DNA of 59,878 bases from Catenulispora pinisilvae (GCF_015356865.1 NZ_JAAFZA010000036.1:1-59878); one strand, 5' to 3'. Counted from the first letter of the stretch, positions 15,697 to 24,710 are shown. Numbers and translations: made by a program. The notes: generated by a model from the sequence alone, not told the origin.

Positions 15697-16422
15697 ATGG
15701 ACGGTACGGAGATCGACGCGCCCGGCCACGGACCGGTCTGTGTCTTCGGCGCCAGCTCCGGCTTCGGCCTGGCCCTGGCCGAGGAACTCACCGGCCACGG
15801 CCACCCGGTGATGGGCGCCGCGCGTTCGCCGAAGCCGCCGGCGGCGGGCTTCGACTACCGGCAGGTGGACGTCACCGACGAGCGGTCCGTGGAAGTGTTC
15901 TTCGAACAGGCCGAGAAGGAATTCGGCCCGCCGTCGGGCGTGGTGTACTCGGTCTCCAACGCCGCTGCGGTCGGCAACTCCTGGGAGCTCGACCCGCGGG
16001 AGCTGAGCAGCGTCTTCGAGGCGACGGTCTTCGGGTTCGCCCGCGTCGTACGGCATGCCGTACCGAGGATGGCGGACGCCGGCGGCGCCATCCTGCTCGT
16101 CGGCTCGCGGGCGGCGCGGGTTCCCGTGCCGACCCTTGCGGCGTACGCCGCCGCGAAGGCCTCCGCCGAGCACTTCGCGCGATGCCTGGCCCAGGAAGTC
16201 GAGCCACGAGGGATCCGGGTCAACATCCTGGGGATCTCGGCGGACACCCGGCTGGCCAGAGAACACCTCGACCGGCGGGCCGCCGTGCTCGGCCGGACTG
16301 AGCCCTATCCGGCTCTGCCACCGGTCCAGGACAACGTGGCCGCGGCTTGCTTCCTGCTGTCGCAGGAATCGCGGTTCGTCACCGGGCAGACCATCGAGGC
16401 CCGCCAACCCCTGTGGGTCTGA
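15697..16422 (+). CDS. Short-chain dehydrogenase/reductase
   Basis: The 241-residue classical SDR has the dinucleotide loop GASSGFG at about residues 18-24, the strand VDVTD for the adenine pocket, a serine in LLVGSRAAR and the catalytic pair YAAAK. The C-terminus ends FVTGQTIEARQPLWV, where most relatives have a VDGG turn. It should oxidize or reduce an alcohol or ketone of the pathway intermediate using NAD(P)H. ATG 15697 follows GAAGGGAG; it starts 7 bp after the glycosyltransferase stop. No substrate can be named. Confidence 0.85.
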   Translation: MDGTEIDAPGHGPVCVFGASSGFGLALAEELTGHGHPVMGAARSPKPPAAGFDYRQVDVTDERSVEVFFEQAEKEFGPPSGVVYSVSNAAAVGNSWELDPRELSSVFEATVFGFARVVRHAVPRMADAGGAILLVGSRAARVPVPTLAAYAAAKASAEHFARCLAQEVEPRGIRVNILGISADTRLAREHLDRRAAVLGRTEPYPALPPVQDNVAAACFLLSQESRFVTGQTIEARQPLWV

Positions 16423-16443
16423 GGCGACGGGATCGGTGTTCGC

Positions 16444-17337
16444 ATGACGCTTCGCATCGGGGTGGCCCTGCCCACCAATTCACGCAGATTCGACGGGACC
16501 GAGCTGTCCGACGTCGCGCGCCGTATGGCGGACCGGGGCTGCGCCTCGCTCTGGGTCAACGATCATCTGGCCGCCTTTTCGCAGCATGCCGACTCCGACT
16601 CCTACCCCTACACGGCCTCCGGCCGTCCGGACTGGGAGTCCACCGATCCCCAGTACGAGGCGCTGAGCGTCTGCGCCTTCCTCGCCGCCACCGCCGCCAC
16701 CGCGGGCGTCACGATCGGCACCTCGGTCCTGGTGCTGCCGCAACGCCATCCGATTCAGCTCGCGAAGACCACCGCGACGCTCGCCGACCTGAGCGCGGGC
16801 CGCTTCGTCCTCGGGGTGGGTGCCGGCTGGGCCCGGCGCGAAATGGCGGTGCTGGGCTGGGATCCGGCCACTCGCGGAGCCCGGCTGGACGAACAGATCG
16901 TTCTGCTCAGAGATCTGTGGCGATACGGGCGGCCGGTCCGGGAATCGGTGCACTATCGGATACCGCCCGATCTCGTGCTGGCCCCGAGGCCGCACCCGTC
17001 GCAGATACCGCTCATCCTGGTCGGGGGCATGTCCGACCGGGCGGTGCGGCGTGTCGTCGAACTCGGGGACGGCTGGCTCGCGGTGGCCGGTCCGGAGTCC
17101 TCGGCGCTGGCCGGGGCCACCGCCCGCCTGGCGACCGTGCGTGCCGCGAGCGGGCGCCCGCTGGTCGGCCATCTCAAGATTACCGCCGACGCCGCCGAGC
17201 GGATCGAACCGGATCGCGTCCTCGCGGCGACTGTGGCCGGTGGCTGGGACGAGATCTCCCTCGAATTCGTGCACTGGGACACCGACTCCGTGGCGCGGCT
17301 CGTCGAGCGTCTTGTCACAACGGCACAGGGGAGTTGA
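16444..17337 (+). CDS. LLM-class flavin/F420-dependent oxidoreductase
   Basis: The 297-residue luciferase-like monooxygenase-fold protein starts MTLRIGVALPTNSRRFD, with GTSVLVLPQRHPIQLAK at about 93-110 and FVLGVGAGWARREMAVLGW around 120-138, the conserved core of this superfamily. Actinobacterial members of this shape usually use reduced F420 or FMN to reduce or oxidize alcohols, lactones or C=C bonds. In the cluster it is a plausible redox step on the cyclitol ring. It begins 21 bp after the SDR and ends 3 bp before the next gene, so it is cotranscribed. Cofactor choice cannot be decided by eye. Confidence 0.82.
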   Translation: MTLRIGVALPTNSRRFDGTELSDVARRMADRGCASLWVNDHLAAFSQHADSDSYPYTASGRPDWESTDPQYEALSVCAFLAATAATAGVTIGTSVLVLPQRHPIQLAKTTATLADLSAGRFVLGVGAGWARREMAVLGWDPATRGARLDEQIVLLRDLWRYGRPVRESVHYRIPPDLVLAPRPHPSQIPLILVGGMSDRAVRRVVELGDGWLAVAGPESSALAGATARLATVRAASGRPLVGHLKITADAAERIEPDRVLAATVAGGWDEISLEFVHWDTDSVARLVERLVTTAQGS

Positions 17338-17340
17338 GCG

Positions 17341-18216
17341 ATGCGCTCCGAGCACGGTGCGGAACACCGGAACCGGTCGACCTGTCTGGTGATCGGCGCG
17401 GGCAGCGGTATCGGAACCGCGATACTGCGCCGGGCTGAGGCGGACGGCTTCCTGTGCCACGCCACCGCGCGCGGCCCGAGACCGGTTCAGCCGGTTCAGC
17501 CGGTTCAGTCGGATCAGCCGATCCAGTCGATCCAGTCGATCCAGTCGGATCAGTCGGTCCAGCGGGATCAGCCGGACTCGCCGGACCAGCGGGACCAGCC
17601 GCCCAGCGCCGCCGGCTGGTCGTCCGGCGACGTCAGCCGGCCGGAGGACATCGTCCGGATGGTGGCGGAGGCGACGACGGCGCTCGGACGGGTGGACTCG
17701 CTCGTCTACTGTCCCGCCGTGGCCGAGGTCGGCCCGATCGAGTCGCTGACCCCGCAGGCGTGGACCACGGTTCTCGAGGTGAACATCCGCGGGTTCGGAC
17801 TGGCCGTGTCGGCCCTGCTGCCGCAGTGGCGGGCGGCGGGCATCGGCCGTGCGGTGGTCCTGTCCAGCCAGGCGGCCCGTCGCGGTCAAGCCCTCATCAG
17901 CGCCTACACCGCCTCGAAAGCCGGGCTCGAAGGTCTGGTCCGGGCGCTCGCGGTGGAGCTCGCGCCGGTGGTCCGGGTCAACGCCGTGGCTCCGGGGATC
18001 GTCCTGACACCCATGATCGAGGAAGACTTCCGCCGCCAGGCCGCCGCCGCGGACGTCGATCCAGAGGAGATCGCGCGCCGCACCGCGCAGCGCATCCCGC
18101 TGGGGTCCTTTCAGCGCCCCGAATCCGTCGCGGCGATGGTCGTGTTCCTGCTCGGCCGGGGCGCAGCCGACATAACCGGGCAGTGCATCGCCGTCGACGG
18201 CGGGATGACCGCGTAA
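17341..18216 (+). CDS. SDR oxidoreductase with a tripeptide-repeat insertion
   Basis: The 291-residue SDR has the cofactor loop GAGSGIG at about 18-24, a serine in VVLSSQAAR, the YTASK catalytic pair and the family tail DITGQCIAVDGGMTA. The N-terminal Rossmann fold is interrupted at residues 48-86 by thirteen tandem tripeptides of the type PVQ, SDQ or SIQ, encoded by a 9-bp DNA repeat, right where the second beta strand loop should connect to the acidic adenine-binding strand (GDVSRPEDI follows). The insertion is in frame and may form a flexible Gln-rich loop. ATG 17341 lies 8 nt after GGGGAG. Redox role in the pathway is expected; the substrate is unknown. Confidence 0.82.
   Translation: MRSEHGAEHRNRSTCLVIGAGSGIGTAILRRAEADGFLCHATARGPRPVQPVQPVQSDQPIQSIQSIQSDQSVQRDQPDSPDQRDQPPSAAGWSSGDVSRPEDIVRMVAEATTALGRVDSLVYCPAVAEVGPIESLTPQAWTTVLEVNIRGFGLAVSALLPQWRAAGIGRAVVLSSQAARRGQALISAYTASKAGLEGLVRALAVELAPVVRVNAVAPGIVLTPMIEEDFRRQAAAADVDPEEIARRTAQRIPLGSFQRPESVAAMVVFLLGRGAADITGQCIAVDGGMTA
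17482..17598 (+). repeat. Thirteen 9-bp coding repeats in the SDR gene
   Basis: Exactly 13 units of 9 bp (117 bp) with consensus near CCGGTTCAG or TCGATCCAG, all in frame, encode tripeptides ending mostly in Gln. Unit similarity is highest at the 5' end (three identical units). Confidence 0.92.
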
Positions 18217-18242
18217 GCACTCGATGAACAGCAGGGAGAAGC

Positions 18243-19238
18243 ATGAGTTCTCATCCGAGAGCAGCAGAGCCGGCCGGGCGCGCGATCCGCGTGGCGCTGG
18301 TCACCGGAGGGTCCGGCTTCGTCGGATCCCATCTCGTCAGGACCCTTATCTCAGAGGGCGTCGTGGTCCGCAGTCTGGACTTGCGCGTGCCGGCCGAGCC
18401 GGTGCCCGGAGTCGAGGCGGTGAGCGCCGACTTGTCCGTTCCCGGTTCCGTCCAGTCGGCGCTGGAGGGCGTGGACACGGTCTTCCACCTGGCCGGCAAC
18501 CCGAGCGGCACGGTCTCCGTCCAGGACCCCGTGTTCGACTTCGAGTCCAACGCCCGGGTCGGCCTCAATGTGCTCGAAGCGGTGCGTGCGAACCCCGCGG
18601 TGCGTCTGGTGTATCTTTCCTCGGCGATGGTGTACGGCCGGGTGCGGGGTTCGATCTCGACCGAATCGGACCTCTGCCTGCCGTTCTACCCCTACGGGGC
18701 GAGCAAACTCGCGGCCGAGCATCTGCTTCAGGCCTACGTGCAGACCTACGGTATCGACGCGAGCATCGGGCGGGCCTTCGTCGTGTACGGCCCGGGCGAG
18801 GACCCGAAACGCGCCGGCGCCGAGGTCGGGCAGTTCCTGCGATGGCATCTGAACAACGTGCCGATCCAGGTGGTCGGCGATCCGAGCGCCAAGATCCGTG
18901 ACTTCGTCGACGTCGCCGACGTCGTCGCGGGCCTCATCGCGGTCGCCCGCGCCGGCGAGGCCGGATCGGTCTACAACCTCGGCAGCGGCACCGCCACCTC
19001 GCTCGAACAGCTGATCCGGGTGATCGAGAAGGTGACCGGACGCCGGGCCGAGGTGGAAGTCGACGATACGGATCTGACGGACAGCTACTCGTTGGTCGCC
19101 GACATCACGCGATTGCGCGGACTCGGCTATCAGCCGCGGACCGCGCTTGAGGCCGGTGTCGCCGCGGTGGCGCGGGAGCTCGGCTCGTCCCCGGAGTTGC
19201 CGCAGCTGGCCACCGTGCTCTCGGCAGGCTCGAAGTGA
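18243..19238 (+). CDS. NAD-dependent epimerase/dehydratase (extended SDR)
   Basis: The 331-residue protein has the extended-SDR signature TGGSGFVGSHL at about 20-30, the LSSAMVYG strand with the catalytic serine region and the YGASK catalytic pair around residue 158. The C-terminal substrate domain contains RAFVVYGPGED, the region that recognises nucleotide sugars in this family. Likely activity is epimerization, dehydration or reduction of an NDP-sugar or sugar-like substrate. ATG 18243 follows GGGAGAAGC closely. It is the fifth gene of the operon; the 27-bp gap to the previous gene contains no terminator. Confidence 0.85.
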   Translation: MSSHPRAAEPAGRAIRVALVTGGSGFVGSHLVRTLISEGVVVRSLDLRVPAEPVPGVEAVSADLSVPGSVQSALEGVDTVFHLAGNPSGTVSVQDPVFDFESNARVGLNVLEAVRANPAVRLVYLSSAMVYGRVRGSISTESDLCLPFYPYGASKLAAEHLLQAYVQTYGIDASIGRAFVVYGPGEDPKRAGAEVGQFLRWHLNNVPIQVVGDPSAKIRDFVDVADVVAGLIAVARAGEAGSVYNLGSGTATSLEQLIRVIEKVTGRRAEVEVDDTDLTDSYSLVADITRLRGLGYQPRTALEAGVAAVARELGSSPELPQLATVLSAGSK

Positions 19239-19287
19239 GTAAGCAAGCTGATACCCGCCATCGTGCGCGCACTTGGTCGGAGCCGAG

Positions 19288-19968
19288 ATGACACATGTCG
19301 TATGGGATATGGACGGCACGCTGCTCGACAGCAGCCACGTCGTGCCGGACGCATTCGTCCGCACCCTCGCCGAGTCCGGAGCCGATCCGGTCACCGCGCA
19401 GGATGTGGTCAAGGCCTACGCGCTGGGACCGCCCCCAGCGATTCTGGAACACTTCCTCGGCCGCGGACCCACCTCCGACGACCTCGACCGCTTCTACGAA
19501 GACCTCAAGACCCGGCACGTGGCGCCCTACCCCGGCATCATCGACACGCTCAGCGCGCTGCGGGAGCACGGCCCGGTGGCGGTGTTCACCGGGGCGAGCC
19601 GACGAAGCGCCGAGATCCTGCTGCGATCCGCGGGCCTGACCCCGTACATCGACCTCGTCGTGGCCGGTGAAGGACCGATCCGTCCGAAACCGCATCCAGA
19701 CGGCTTGCTGGAGATCGCGTCCAGATTCGACGCCGATCCCGCCGAGCTGATCTACGCCGGAGACTCACCCACCGATTGCGCCGCCGCCCACGCGGCCGGC
19801 TCCGTGGCGGTGGCAGCTGCCTGGGGACACCTGCACCGAAGTCAGACCAGTGCTGACTACGTGGCGGCCTTCCCGGGCGATCTGCTCCGCATCCGCGCCG
19901 CGTGCTCACCGCGCGGTGAAACCTCTTCAGACCCTGGGGGACCCCGCTATGTCAATCCACGACGATAA
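19288..19968 (+). CDS. HAD-superfamily phosphatase
   Basis: The 226-residue protein shows all HAD motifs: DMDGTLLD (nucleophile and acid aspartates, residues 8-15), FTGASRR (motif II), KPHPDGL (motif III lysine) and GDSPTDC (motif IV). The helical cap between motifs I and II is of the phosphoglycolate-phosphatase type (subfamily IA). In cyclitol pathways a phosphatase removes phosphate from a late intermediate, which would fit here. ATG 19288 follows GGAGCCGAG; the alternative GTG 19273 lacks a site. Its 3' end overlaps the cyclase start by 20 bp, suggesting translational coupling. Confidence 0.87.
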   Translation: MTHVVWDMDGTLLDSSHVVPDAFVRTLAESGADPVTAQDVVKAYALGPPPAILEHFLGRGPTSDDLDRFYEDLKTRHVAPYPGIIDTLSALREHGPVAVFTGASRRSAEILLRSAGLTPYIDLVVAGEGPIRPKPHPDGLLEIASRFDADPAELIYAGDSPTDCAAAHAAGSVAVAAAWGHLHRSQTSADYVAAFPGDLLRIRAACSPRGETSSDPGGPRYVNPRR

Positions 19969-21178
19969 CCACCTCCACCCCTCCGCCGCCGGCGGGCTCG
20001 ATCTGCGGCTCGACGCGGCGAACGCGCCGTCGTGGACCGTCCGGGCGTTCAAGCACGTCAGCTATGAGATCCGCATCTGCCAGAACGTCTTGGACCCGGC
20101 ATGCGCGGACCTGGCCGAGGCTGCGTCCGCAGGCAGGTCCCGCCGCCGCTTCGTCGCGGTGGACGCGAACGTCGAGCGGTTCTACGGAGACCGCGTCCGG
20201 GCCTATTTCGACGCCCGCGGCATCGACGCGCATTACCAGAGCGTCCAAGCCGGCGAGACGCGCAAGACCTTCGACACCGTCGCCGAACTGGTCCGGGGCA
20301 TCGACGCCTTCGGCATCGACCGCCGCCGCGAGCCGATCATCGCGATCGGCGGCGGCGTCCTGCTCGACGTGGTCGGTCTGACCGCCAACCTCTACCGGCG
20401 CGGCACCCCGGTGGTTCGCCTGCCCACCACGCTCATCGGCCTGGTCGACGCGGGTGTCGGGGTGAAGACCGGTATCAACTTCAACGAACAGAAGAACCGG
20501 CTCGGCACCTACAGCGCCGCGGACCTCACCCTGCTCGACCCTTCGTTCCTGGCCACCTTGAGCCGCCGCCACGTGGCGAACGGCCTGGCCGAGATCCTGA
20601 AGATCGCCCTCATCAAGGACCGGGGGCTGTTCGACATTCTGGAGGCCGACGGTGCCGCTCTGCTCGAATCGCGTTTCCAAACGCTGTCCGGAACGGCGAC
20701 CTCCGCGGCGGGATCCGCGGTGATCCAGCGGGCGATCCACGGGATGCTGGAGGAACTCCAGCCCAACCTCTGGGAGGCGAAGCTGGAGCGCCTGGTCGAC
20801 TACGGCCACACCTTCAGCCCGACCATCGAGATGAGGGCTCTGCCTTCGCTTCTGCACGGCGAAGCCGTCTGCGTCGACATGGCGCTGACCACGGTGCTGG
20901 CCGAGCACCGCGGCCTGATCTCGGCCCGGGACCGGGACCGGGTGATCGGCGTCATGACGGCGCTGGGGCTGCCCATTTGGCACGATGTCCTCACTCCCGA
21001 CACCCTCATGGGGGCTCTGCACGACACCGTGCGCCATCGTGACGGCAGGCAGCGGTTGCCTCTGCCGGTGGGCATCGGCGACGCGGCGTTCGTCGACGAC
21101 GTGACCTTGCCGGAGCTGACGGACACGGTTCTGGATCTGGCGGAGCTGGCCCGGCGCCGGGAGCTGGCTCGTGCATGA
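19949..21178 (+). CDS. Sedoheptulose-7-phosphate cyclase-like enzyme (EEVS family)
   Basis: The 409-residue protein belongs to the 3-dehydroquinate-synthase-like sugar phosphate cyclases. It has the NAD-binding GGGVLLDVVG (about 134-143), PTTLIGLVDAGVGVKTG (about 159-175) and INFNEQKNRLG. The three metal ligands are in GLAEILKIALIKD (Glu), YGHTFSP (His) and LHGEAVCVD (His). The N-terminal FKHVSYEIRICQNVLDP and overall length fit 2-epi-5-epi-valiolone synthases rather than aroB. Such enzymes cyclize sedoheptulose 7-phosphate to a C7 cyclitol. Whether it is EEVS, EVS or desmethyl-4-deoxygadusol synthase cannot be settled by eye; the neighbouring VOC epimerase favours EEVS. ATG 19949 follows a GGGGG stretch. 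Confidence 0.87.
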   Translation: MSIHDDNHLHPSAAGGLDLRLDAANAPSWTVRAFKHVSYEIRICQNVLDPACADLAEAASAGRSRRRFVAVDANVERFYGDRVRAYFDARGIDAHYQSVQAGETRKTFDTVAELVRGIDAFGIDRRREPIIAIGGGVLLDVVGLTANLYRRGTPVVRLPTTLIGLVDAGVGVKTGINFNEQKNRLGTYSAADLTLLDPSFLATLSRRHVANGLAEILKIALIKDRGLFDILEADGAALLESRFQTLSGTATSAAGSAVIQRAIHGMLEELQPNLWEAKLERLVDYGHTFSPTIEMRALPSLLHGEAVCVDMALTTVLAEHRGLISARDRDRVIGVMTALGLPIWHDVLTPDTLMGALHDTVRHRDGRQRLPLPVGIGDAAFVDDVTLPELTDTVLDLAELARRRELARA

Positions 21179-21953
21179 CGTCGAAGACAGGGCACTGCCT
21201 CTCTACGCGCGGACGTCGTCGGCTGCGGACGTCCTTGGCGTGCACGGAGCCGCGGGGCTGACGCACTGGAAGTACCTCGCCGGCCGCGGCCAGCTGCACG
21301 GCGAGTGGGAGGCCATCGAGTGGGCGAGCATTCCGCCGGGTGGTCTGAGCGGCGAGCATCGGCACACCCGCACCGAAGAGCTGTACTACGTTCTGGCCGG
21401 CGAGGGGGAATTCCTGGTCAACGGCGAAGCCGTCTACGCGAGTCCCGGATCGCTGCTGCTGACCGGGCGCGGAGCCGTCCACGGCCTGCGCAATCTCGGG
21501 CCCGATTCCCTGGACTGGCTGGTCATCGAAGTTCCGGTCCCGGACGTGGCCGCGGTCTTGCGGGGCGCGCGGCTCGGCTCGGCCCCACGTCCGTACTCCG
21601 CCGAAAGCCGAGGACTCGCCATGACCGCCCTCCACGATCTGTCCACATCGCGCAGCATCGATCCCAGCGACGTGTTCACGGGACCGCTAACGGTCATCGA
21701 GACGATCCACATCCGCGGCGGCGGATTTCAGGAGTTCGGCGTACCCGGCGCCGAGGAGACGCTGTTCGTGCTGAGCGGTTCCGGCTGGGCGGACAGTGCC
21801 GGAACCCGGATGCCGCTGTCCCCGGGCACTGCGGTCACCCTTCCGCTGGGCGCCCGGGTGCGGATCGGTGCCGACGCTGACGCCGACGCCGACGCCGACG
21901 GGCTCGACTTGTTCCACGCGCGTATGCGGGTCACCGCAGGGGGGACGGCGTGA
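21171..21953 (+). CDS. Double-cupin protein
   Basis: The 260-residue protein has two cupin barrels. The first (about 50-125) keeps a metal site, with GEHRHTRTEELYYVL (two His and a Glu) and AVHGLRN. The second (about 150-255) has the fold (PGAEETLFVLSGSG) but lacks the histidines, so it is probably non-catalytic. A five-fold Ala-Asp repeat (ADADADADAD) lies near the C-terminus. Cupins in sugar and cyclitol pathways act as isomerases, epimerases or dioxygenases; the exact role is unknown. GTG 21171 overlaps the cyclase stop codon region by 8 bp, so translation is coupled. Confidence 0.78.
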   Translation: MHDVEDRALPLYARTSSAADVLGVHGAAGLTHWKYLAGRGQLHGEWEAIEWASIPPGGLSGEHRHTRTEELYYVLAGEGEFLVNGEAVYASPGSLLLTGRGAVHGLRNLGPDSLDWLVIEVPVPDVAAVLRGARLGSAPRPYSAESRGLAMTALHDLSTSRSIDPSDVFTGPLTVIETIHIRGGGFQEFGVPGAEETLFVLSGSGWADSAGTRMPLSPGTAVTLPLGARVRIGADADADADADGLDLFHARMRVTAGGTA

Positions 21954-22351
21954 TCGTGCAGCGGCTCGCAGACCCCATTCGTGTCGGCGCCAACGGCGTA
22001 GTGCGGGCCCAATGGCAGTGCCTGGCACGTCGCGGCATGCTGCACAGCGAGTGCGTCTCCATCGACCACCTGCGGCTCGCGCCTTCGATCGGCATCGACA
22101 AGAAGCGCCGTGAATACGAAGAGAAGGCGCTGTATGTCGTCGCCGGTTCCGGTTCGCTGCGCGAGAACGACGGTGAGGTCCAGCTGAGTGCCGGGCGGCT
22201 GGCATTGCTCAATGCGGTCGATGAGGTATCCGTGACGGCCGGAAGCGAGGGCCTGGAGCTGTTGATCCTCACAGTCCTGCCCTCGGCTGTCTCCGACGTG
22301 CTGCCGAACAGAGCCCCCGAACTGTATACGGACCGGTGGGAGGAGCTGTGA
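21950..22351 (+). CDS. Single-domain cupin-like protein
   Basis: The 133-residue protein has one cupin barrel: WQCLARRGMLHSEC, KALYVVAGSGSLREND, then LSAGRLALLNAVDEV. The usual HxH and later His of the metal site are not evident, so a structural or substrate-binding role is as likely as catalysis. GTG 21950 overlaps the previous stop (GTGA), indicating tight coupling to the bicupin, with which it may form a complex. I do not recognise a closer family. Confidence 0.72.
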   Translation: MIVQRLADPIRVGANGVVRAQWQCLARRGMLHSECVSIDHLRLAPSIGIDKKRREYEEKALYVVAGSGSLRENDGEVQLSAGRLALLNAVDEVSVTAGSEGLELLILTVLPSAVSDVLPNRAPELYTDRWEEL

Positions 22352-22353
22352 GC

Positions 22354-23412
22354 ATGATGACTGATATCACCGGGATCCCCACCGCACGGGCCGTGGACCA
22401 CTATGCGTTCACCGTGCCCGATCTCGACGAGGCGGTGGCGCTGTTCACGGAGGTGTTCAGGGCCCGTCTGTGCTATCTCGAGGGTCCCATCGAGCACCCG
22501 GAGGACGACTGGATGGAGCGGAAGCTCGGGGTGCATCCGCGGGCGAGCGCACGGATCGCCATGATGAGGTTCGCGGGCAGCAACCTTGAGATCTTCGAGT
22601 ATTCAGCCGTCGACCAGAATCAGACTCCTCCATCGCTCGGCCAACCTGGTGCGCACTACATCGCTATTGCGGTCACGGACCGAGACCGGGATCGCGTCCT
22701 CGACGAGCTGTGCGTGGATCCCCGGTTCCAGCGCGCGAATTTCGGGAACCCTCGGGCCGAGGCCGAGGCGGATGGGGATGGGGATGCGGAGGGGGACAGG
22801 ACGGTCTGGCTGAGGACTCGATGGGGAATGCACCTCGCGATCACCGATCACGCCACACGTCTTCCGGGGGCGTTCCGGCCGCCGGCTCCGAAGCCCAACA
22901 CTGCCGGGACGAGGTTCGTCGGCATCGATCACGTCGGATATACGGTGGCTGACCTGACCATCGCGGAATCCTTCTTCCGGGACGTGCTCGGCGCGCGGCT
23001 CCTCGCGCGCGAGACGACGACGCTGGTTGATGACGAAGTCCTTGAGCGGATGTTCTTGCGAGCTGGACCCACCGCGAACATCGCGCTTCTGGGCGCGGGA
23101 GACTTTGGGGCGGGCGAGGCGATGGCGCCGGTCCGGAACAGCGATGTCGGCGGACACCACCTGGCCATCCATGTCGACGATGTGGACGCCGCAGCCGCGT
23201 ATCTGGCGCGGCAACCGGGGGTCGAGGTGATGGGCGCGCCGGAAACCGTGGCCGCCGGGCCGATCGCCGGTGATCGGTGGGTCTACTTCAGAACGCCCAT
23301 CGGGCTGCAAATGGAGATCATCAATCTGCCCGACGGCAGCCTGCCTTACGAGCGGACGACGTCCGTGCGGCGTGCCGTCCCACCACTGGCGCTCTGGAAT
23401 GAGTACAGATGA
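22354..23412 (+). CDS. Double-VOC protein, probable valiolone-type epimerase
   Basis: The 352-residue protein contains two vicinal-oxygen-chelate domains. Domain 1 has VDHYAFTVPD, LEIFEY and HYIAIAVTD. Domain 2 has IDHVGYTVAD, HHLAIHVDD and LQMEIIN. These supply the paired His and Glu ligands of a divalent metal. Two-domain VOC proteins next to EEVS (ValD in validamycin, CetB in cetoniacytone) epimerize 2-epi-5-epi-valiolone, which is the most probable role here. An Asp/Gly/Glu-rich low-complexity loop near residues 137-148 comes from hexamer repeats. ATG 22354 is favoured by GGGAGGAG 8 nt upstream; GTG 22348 is the alternative. It overlaps the MFS start by 14 bp. Confidence 0.82.
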   Translation: MMTDITGIPTARAVDHYAFTVPDLDEAVALFTEVFRARLCYLEGPIEHPEDDWMERKLGVHPRASARIAMMRFAGSNLEIFEYSAVDQNQTPPSLGQPGAHYIAIAVTDRDRDRVLDELCVDPRFQRANFGNPRAEAEADGDGDAEGDRTVWLRTRWGMHLAITDHATRLPGAFRPPAPKPNTAGTRFVGIDHVGYTVADLTIAESFFRDVLGARLLARETTTLVDDEVLERMFLRAGPTANIALLGAGDFGAGEAMAPVRNSDVGGHHLAIHVDDVDAAAAYLARQPGVEVMGAPETVAAGPIAGDRWVYFRTPIGLQMEIINLPDGSLPYERTTSVRRAVPPLALWNEYR

Positions 23413-24670
23413 CGGCCGGCCGGGACCGCTGCTGATGAGCGGGGGGAGGGCCGCAGTACTGGCCGCCTTCGTGTCCTTTGGCGCGTTCTGGGGTGCCTGG
23501 GGCGCCGCGTTGCCCGAGGTCCGGCAACAGGCGAGGGTGGACGACGGCGGCCTGGGGCTCGCGGTCCTCATGGTCGGATTCGGCGCCTTGTGCTCCATGC
23601 GTGCGATGGGCCTGGCGGTGGACCGGTTCGGTGATCGGGCGGTCATGTGCGGCCTGATCGCCATGGCGGCGGCGGGATTCCTGCCGGCCATGGCCCATTG
23701 CGCCGCTTCGCTGACCGGTGCGCTGTTTCTCACCGGCGCCGCGTCGGGGGCCATGGACGTGTCCATCAATGCGTTGGCCGTTCATGAGGAGGCGCGGACT
23801 GGCTCGATCATGAATGCGGCGCACGCATGCTTCTCCGGTGCTGCATTCCTGTCGGCATCGGGAGCGGGCGCACTGCTGGGTCTCGGCGCCTCCGTGCCAG
23901 CCGTGTTCGCCGTGATCGCCATCCTCGGCGTCGTCATCGCGTTCCTGGTGCGGCTGCTGGCGAGACGGACACCACTGCCCACCGGCCGGCCGGCAGCCGA
24001 GTCCGCGGCCAAGGCCTCGTGGAGCAGATCCCTGATGGTGCTCGGCGGCTTGTGCGCGCTGGCGTACTTGGTGGAGAACGCGTGGCAGAGTTGGTCGGCC
24101 GTGCTTGTGCGCACCGTACTGGGCCGCGGCCCGGTCCTGGCCGCCGTGGGCCCGGCGATGTTCGCAGCCGCCGCGGCAGCCGGTCGGCTGTTCGGCCACC
24201 GGTTCCTAGCCGGCCGACCACCACGCGGCGTCCTCGTCGGCGGCGCCACCGTCGCCGCGGCCGGAACAGTGCTCGCCGCCCTCGCCCCGGTCGCGGCACT
24301 GAACTTCGTCGGCGTGGTGATCGCCGGCCTGGGAACCTCGGTGTGCGCACCGACCATCCTGTCGGCCGCCGGATCCGGTGCGGGACGCCAGGCGCGGGCT
24401 TCGGCGATCTCCGTGGTGACGACACTGGGCTACTCCGGCTTCGTGGTGGGACCGGCAGCCGTGGGCGCCGTCGCCTCAGTGGCCGGACTGCGCTGGGCCC
24501 TGCTGGGCGTCGGTGGCGTCGCCGCGGCGCTGGCGGTGTGGGCCCGCTCGGCGCCGGAGTTGCCAGGCATCGCGCCCCCGCTCGGGCCCGAAAGCCGTTC
24601 TGCACCACCGAGTAGTGCTGCCGATGGCGATGCGGAGAGGTTTGCCTCGATTTCACCTCCGGACCGATGA
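23399..24670 (+). CDS. MFS transporter, cluster exporter
   Basis: The 423-residue protein has about 12 hydrophobic segments and resembles the FucP/YbjJ-like branch of the major facilitator superfamily (FGAFWGAWGAALPEVRQQA near residue 25, LAVDRFGDR in the loop after helix 2). As the last structural gene of the cluster it probably exports the product or imports a precursor. The start ATG 23399 lies inside the VOC gene; an in-frame ATG at 23435 is an alternative. The C-terminus is followed by a 164-bp gap with a small palindrome before the regulator. Confidence 0.83.
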   Translation: MSTDDGRPGPLLMSGGRAAVLAAFVSFGAFWGAWGAALPEVRQQARVDDGGLGLAVLMVGFGALCSMRAMGLAVDRFGDRAVMCGLIAMAAAGFLPAMAHCAASLTGALFLTGAASGAMDVSINALAVHEEARTGSIMNAAHACFSGAAFLSASGAGALLGLGASVPAVFAVIAILGVVIAFLVRLLARRTPLPTGRPAAESAAKASWSRSLMVLGGLCALAYLVENAWQSWSAVLVRTVLGRGPVLAAVGPAMFAAAAAAGRLFGHRFLAGRPPRGVLVGGATVAAAGTVLAALAPVAALNFVGVVIAGLGTSVCAPTILSAAGSGAGRQARASAISVVTTLGYSGFVVGPAAVGAVASVAGLRWALLGVGGVAAALAVWARSAPELPGIAPPLGPESRSAPPSSAADGDAERFASISPPDR

Positions 24671-24710
24671 GAACGAAACAGGAAGCTGCGACGCTTACGT
24701 CACAAGCGGT

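Noticed and set aside
17341..17598. CRISPR-like array
   Set aside because: The 9-bp repeats are contiguous and coding, without spacers. No repeat-spacer arrays or cas genes were seen anywhere in the window.
19949..21178. Primary-metabolism 3-dehydroquinate synthase (aroB)
   Set aside because: The length, N-terminal extension and neighbours (VOC epimerase, phosphatase, glycosyltransferase, no shikimate genes) fit the C7 sugar-phosphate cyclases better.
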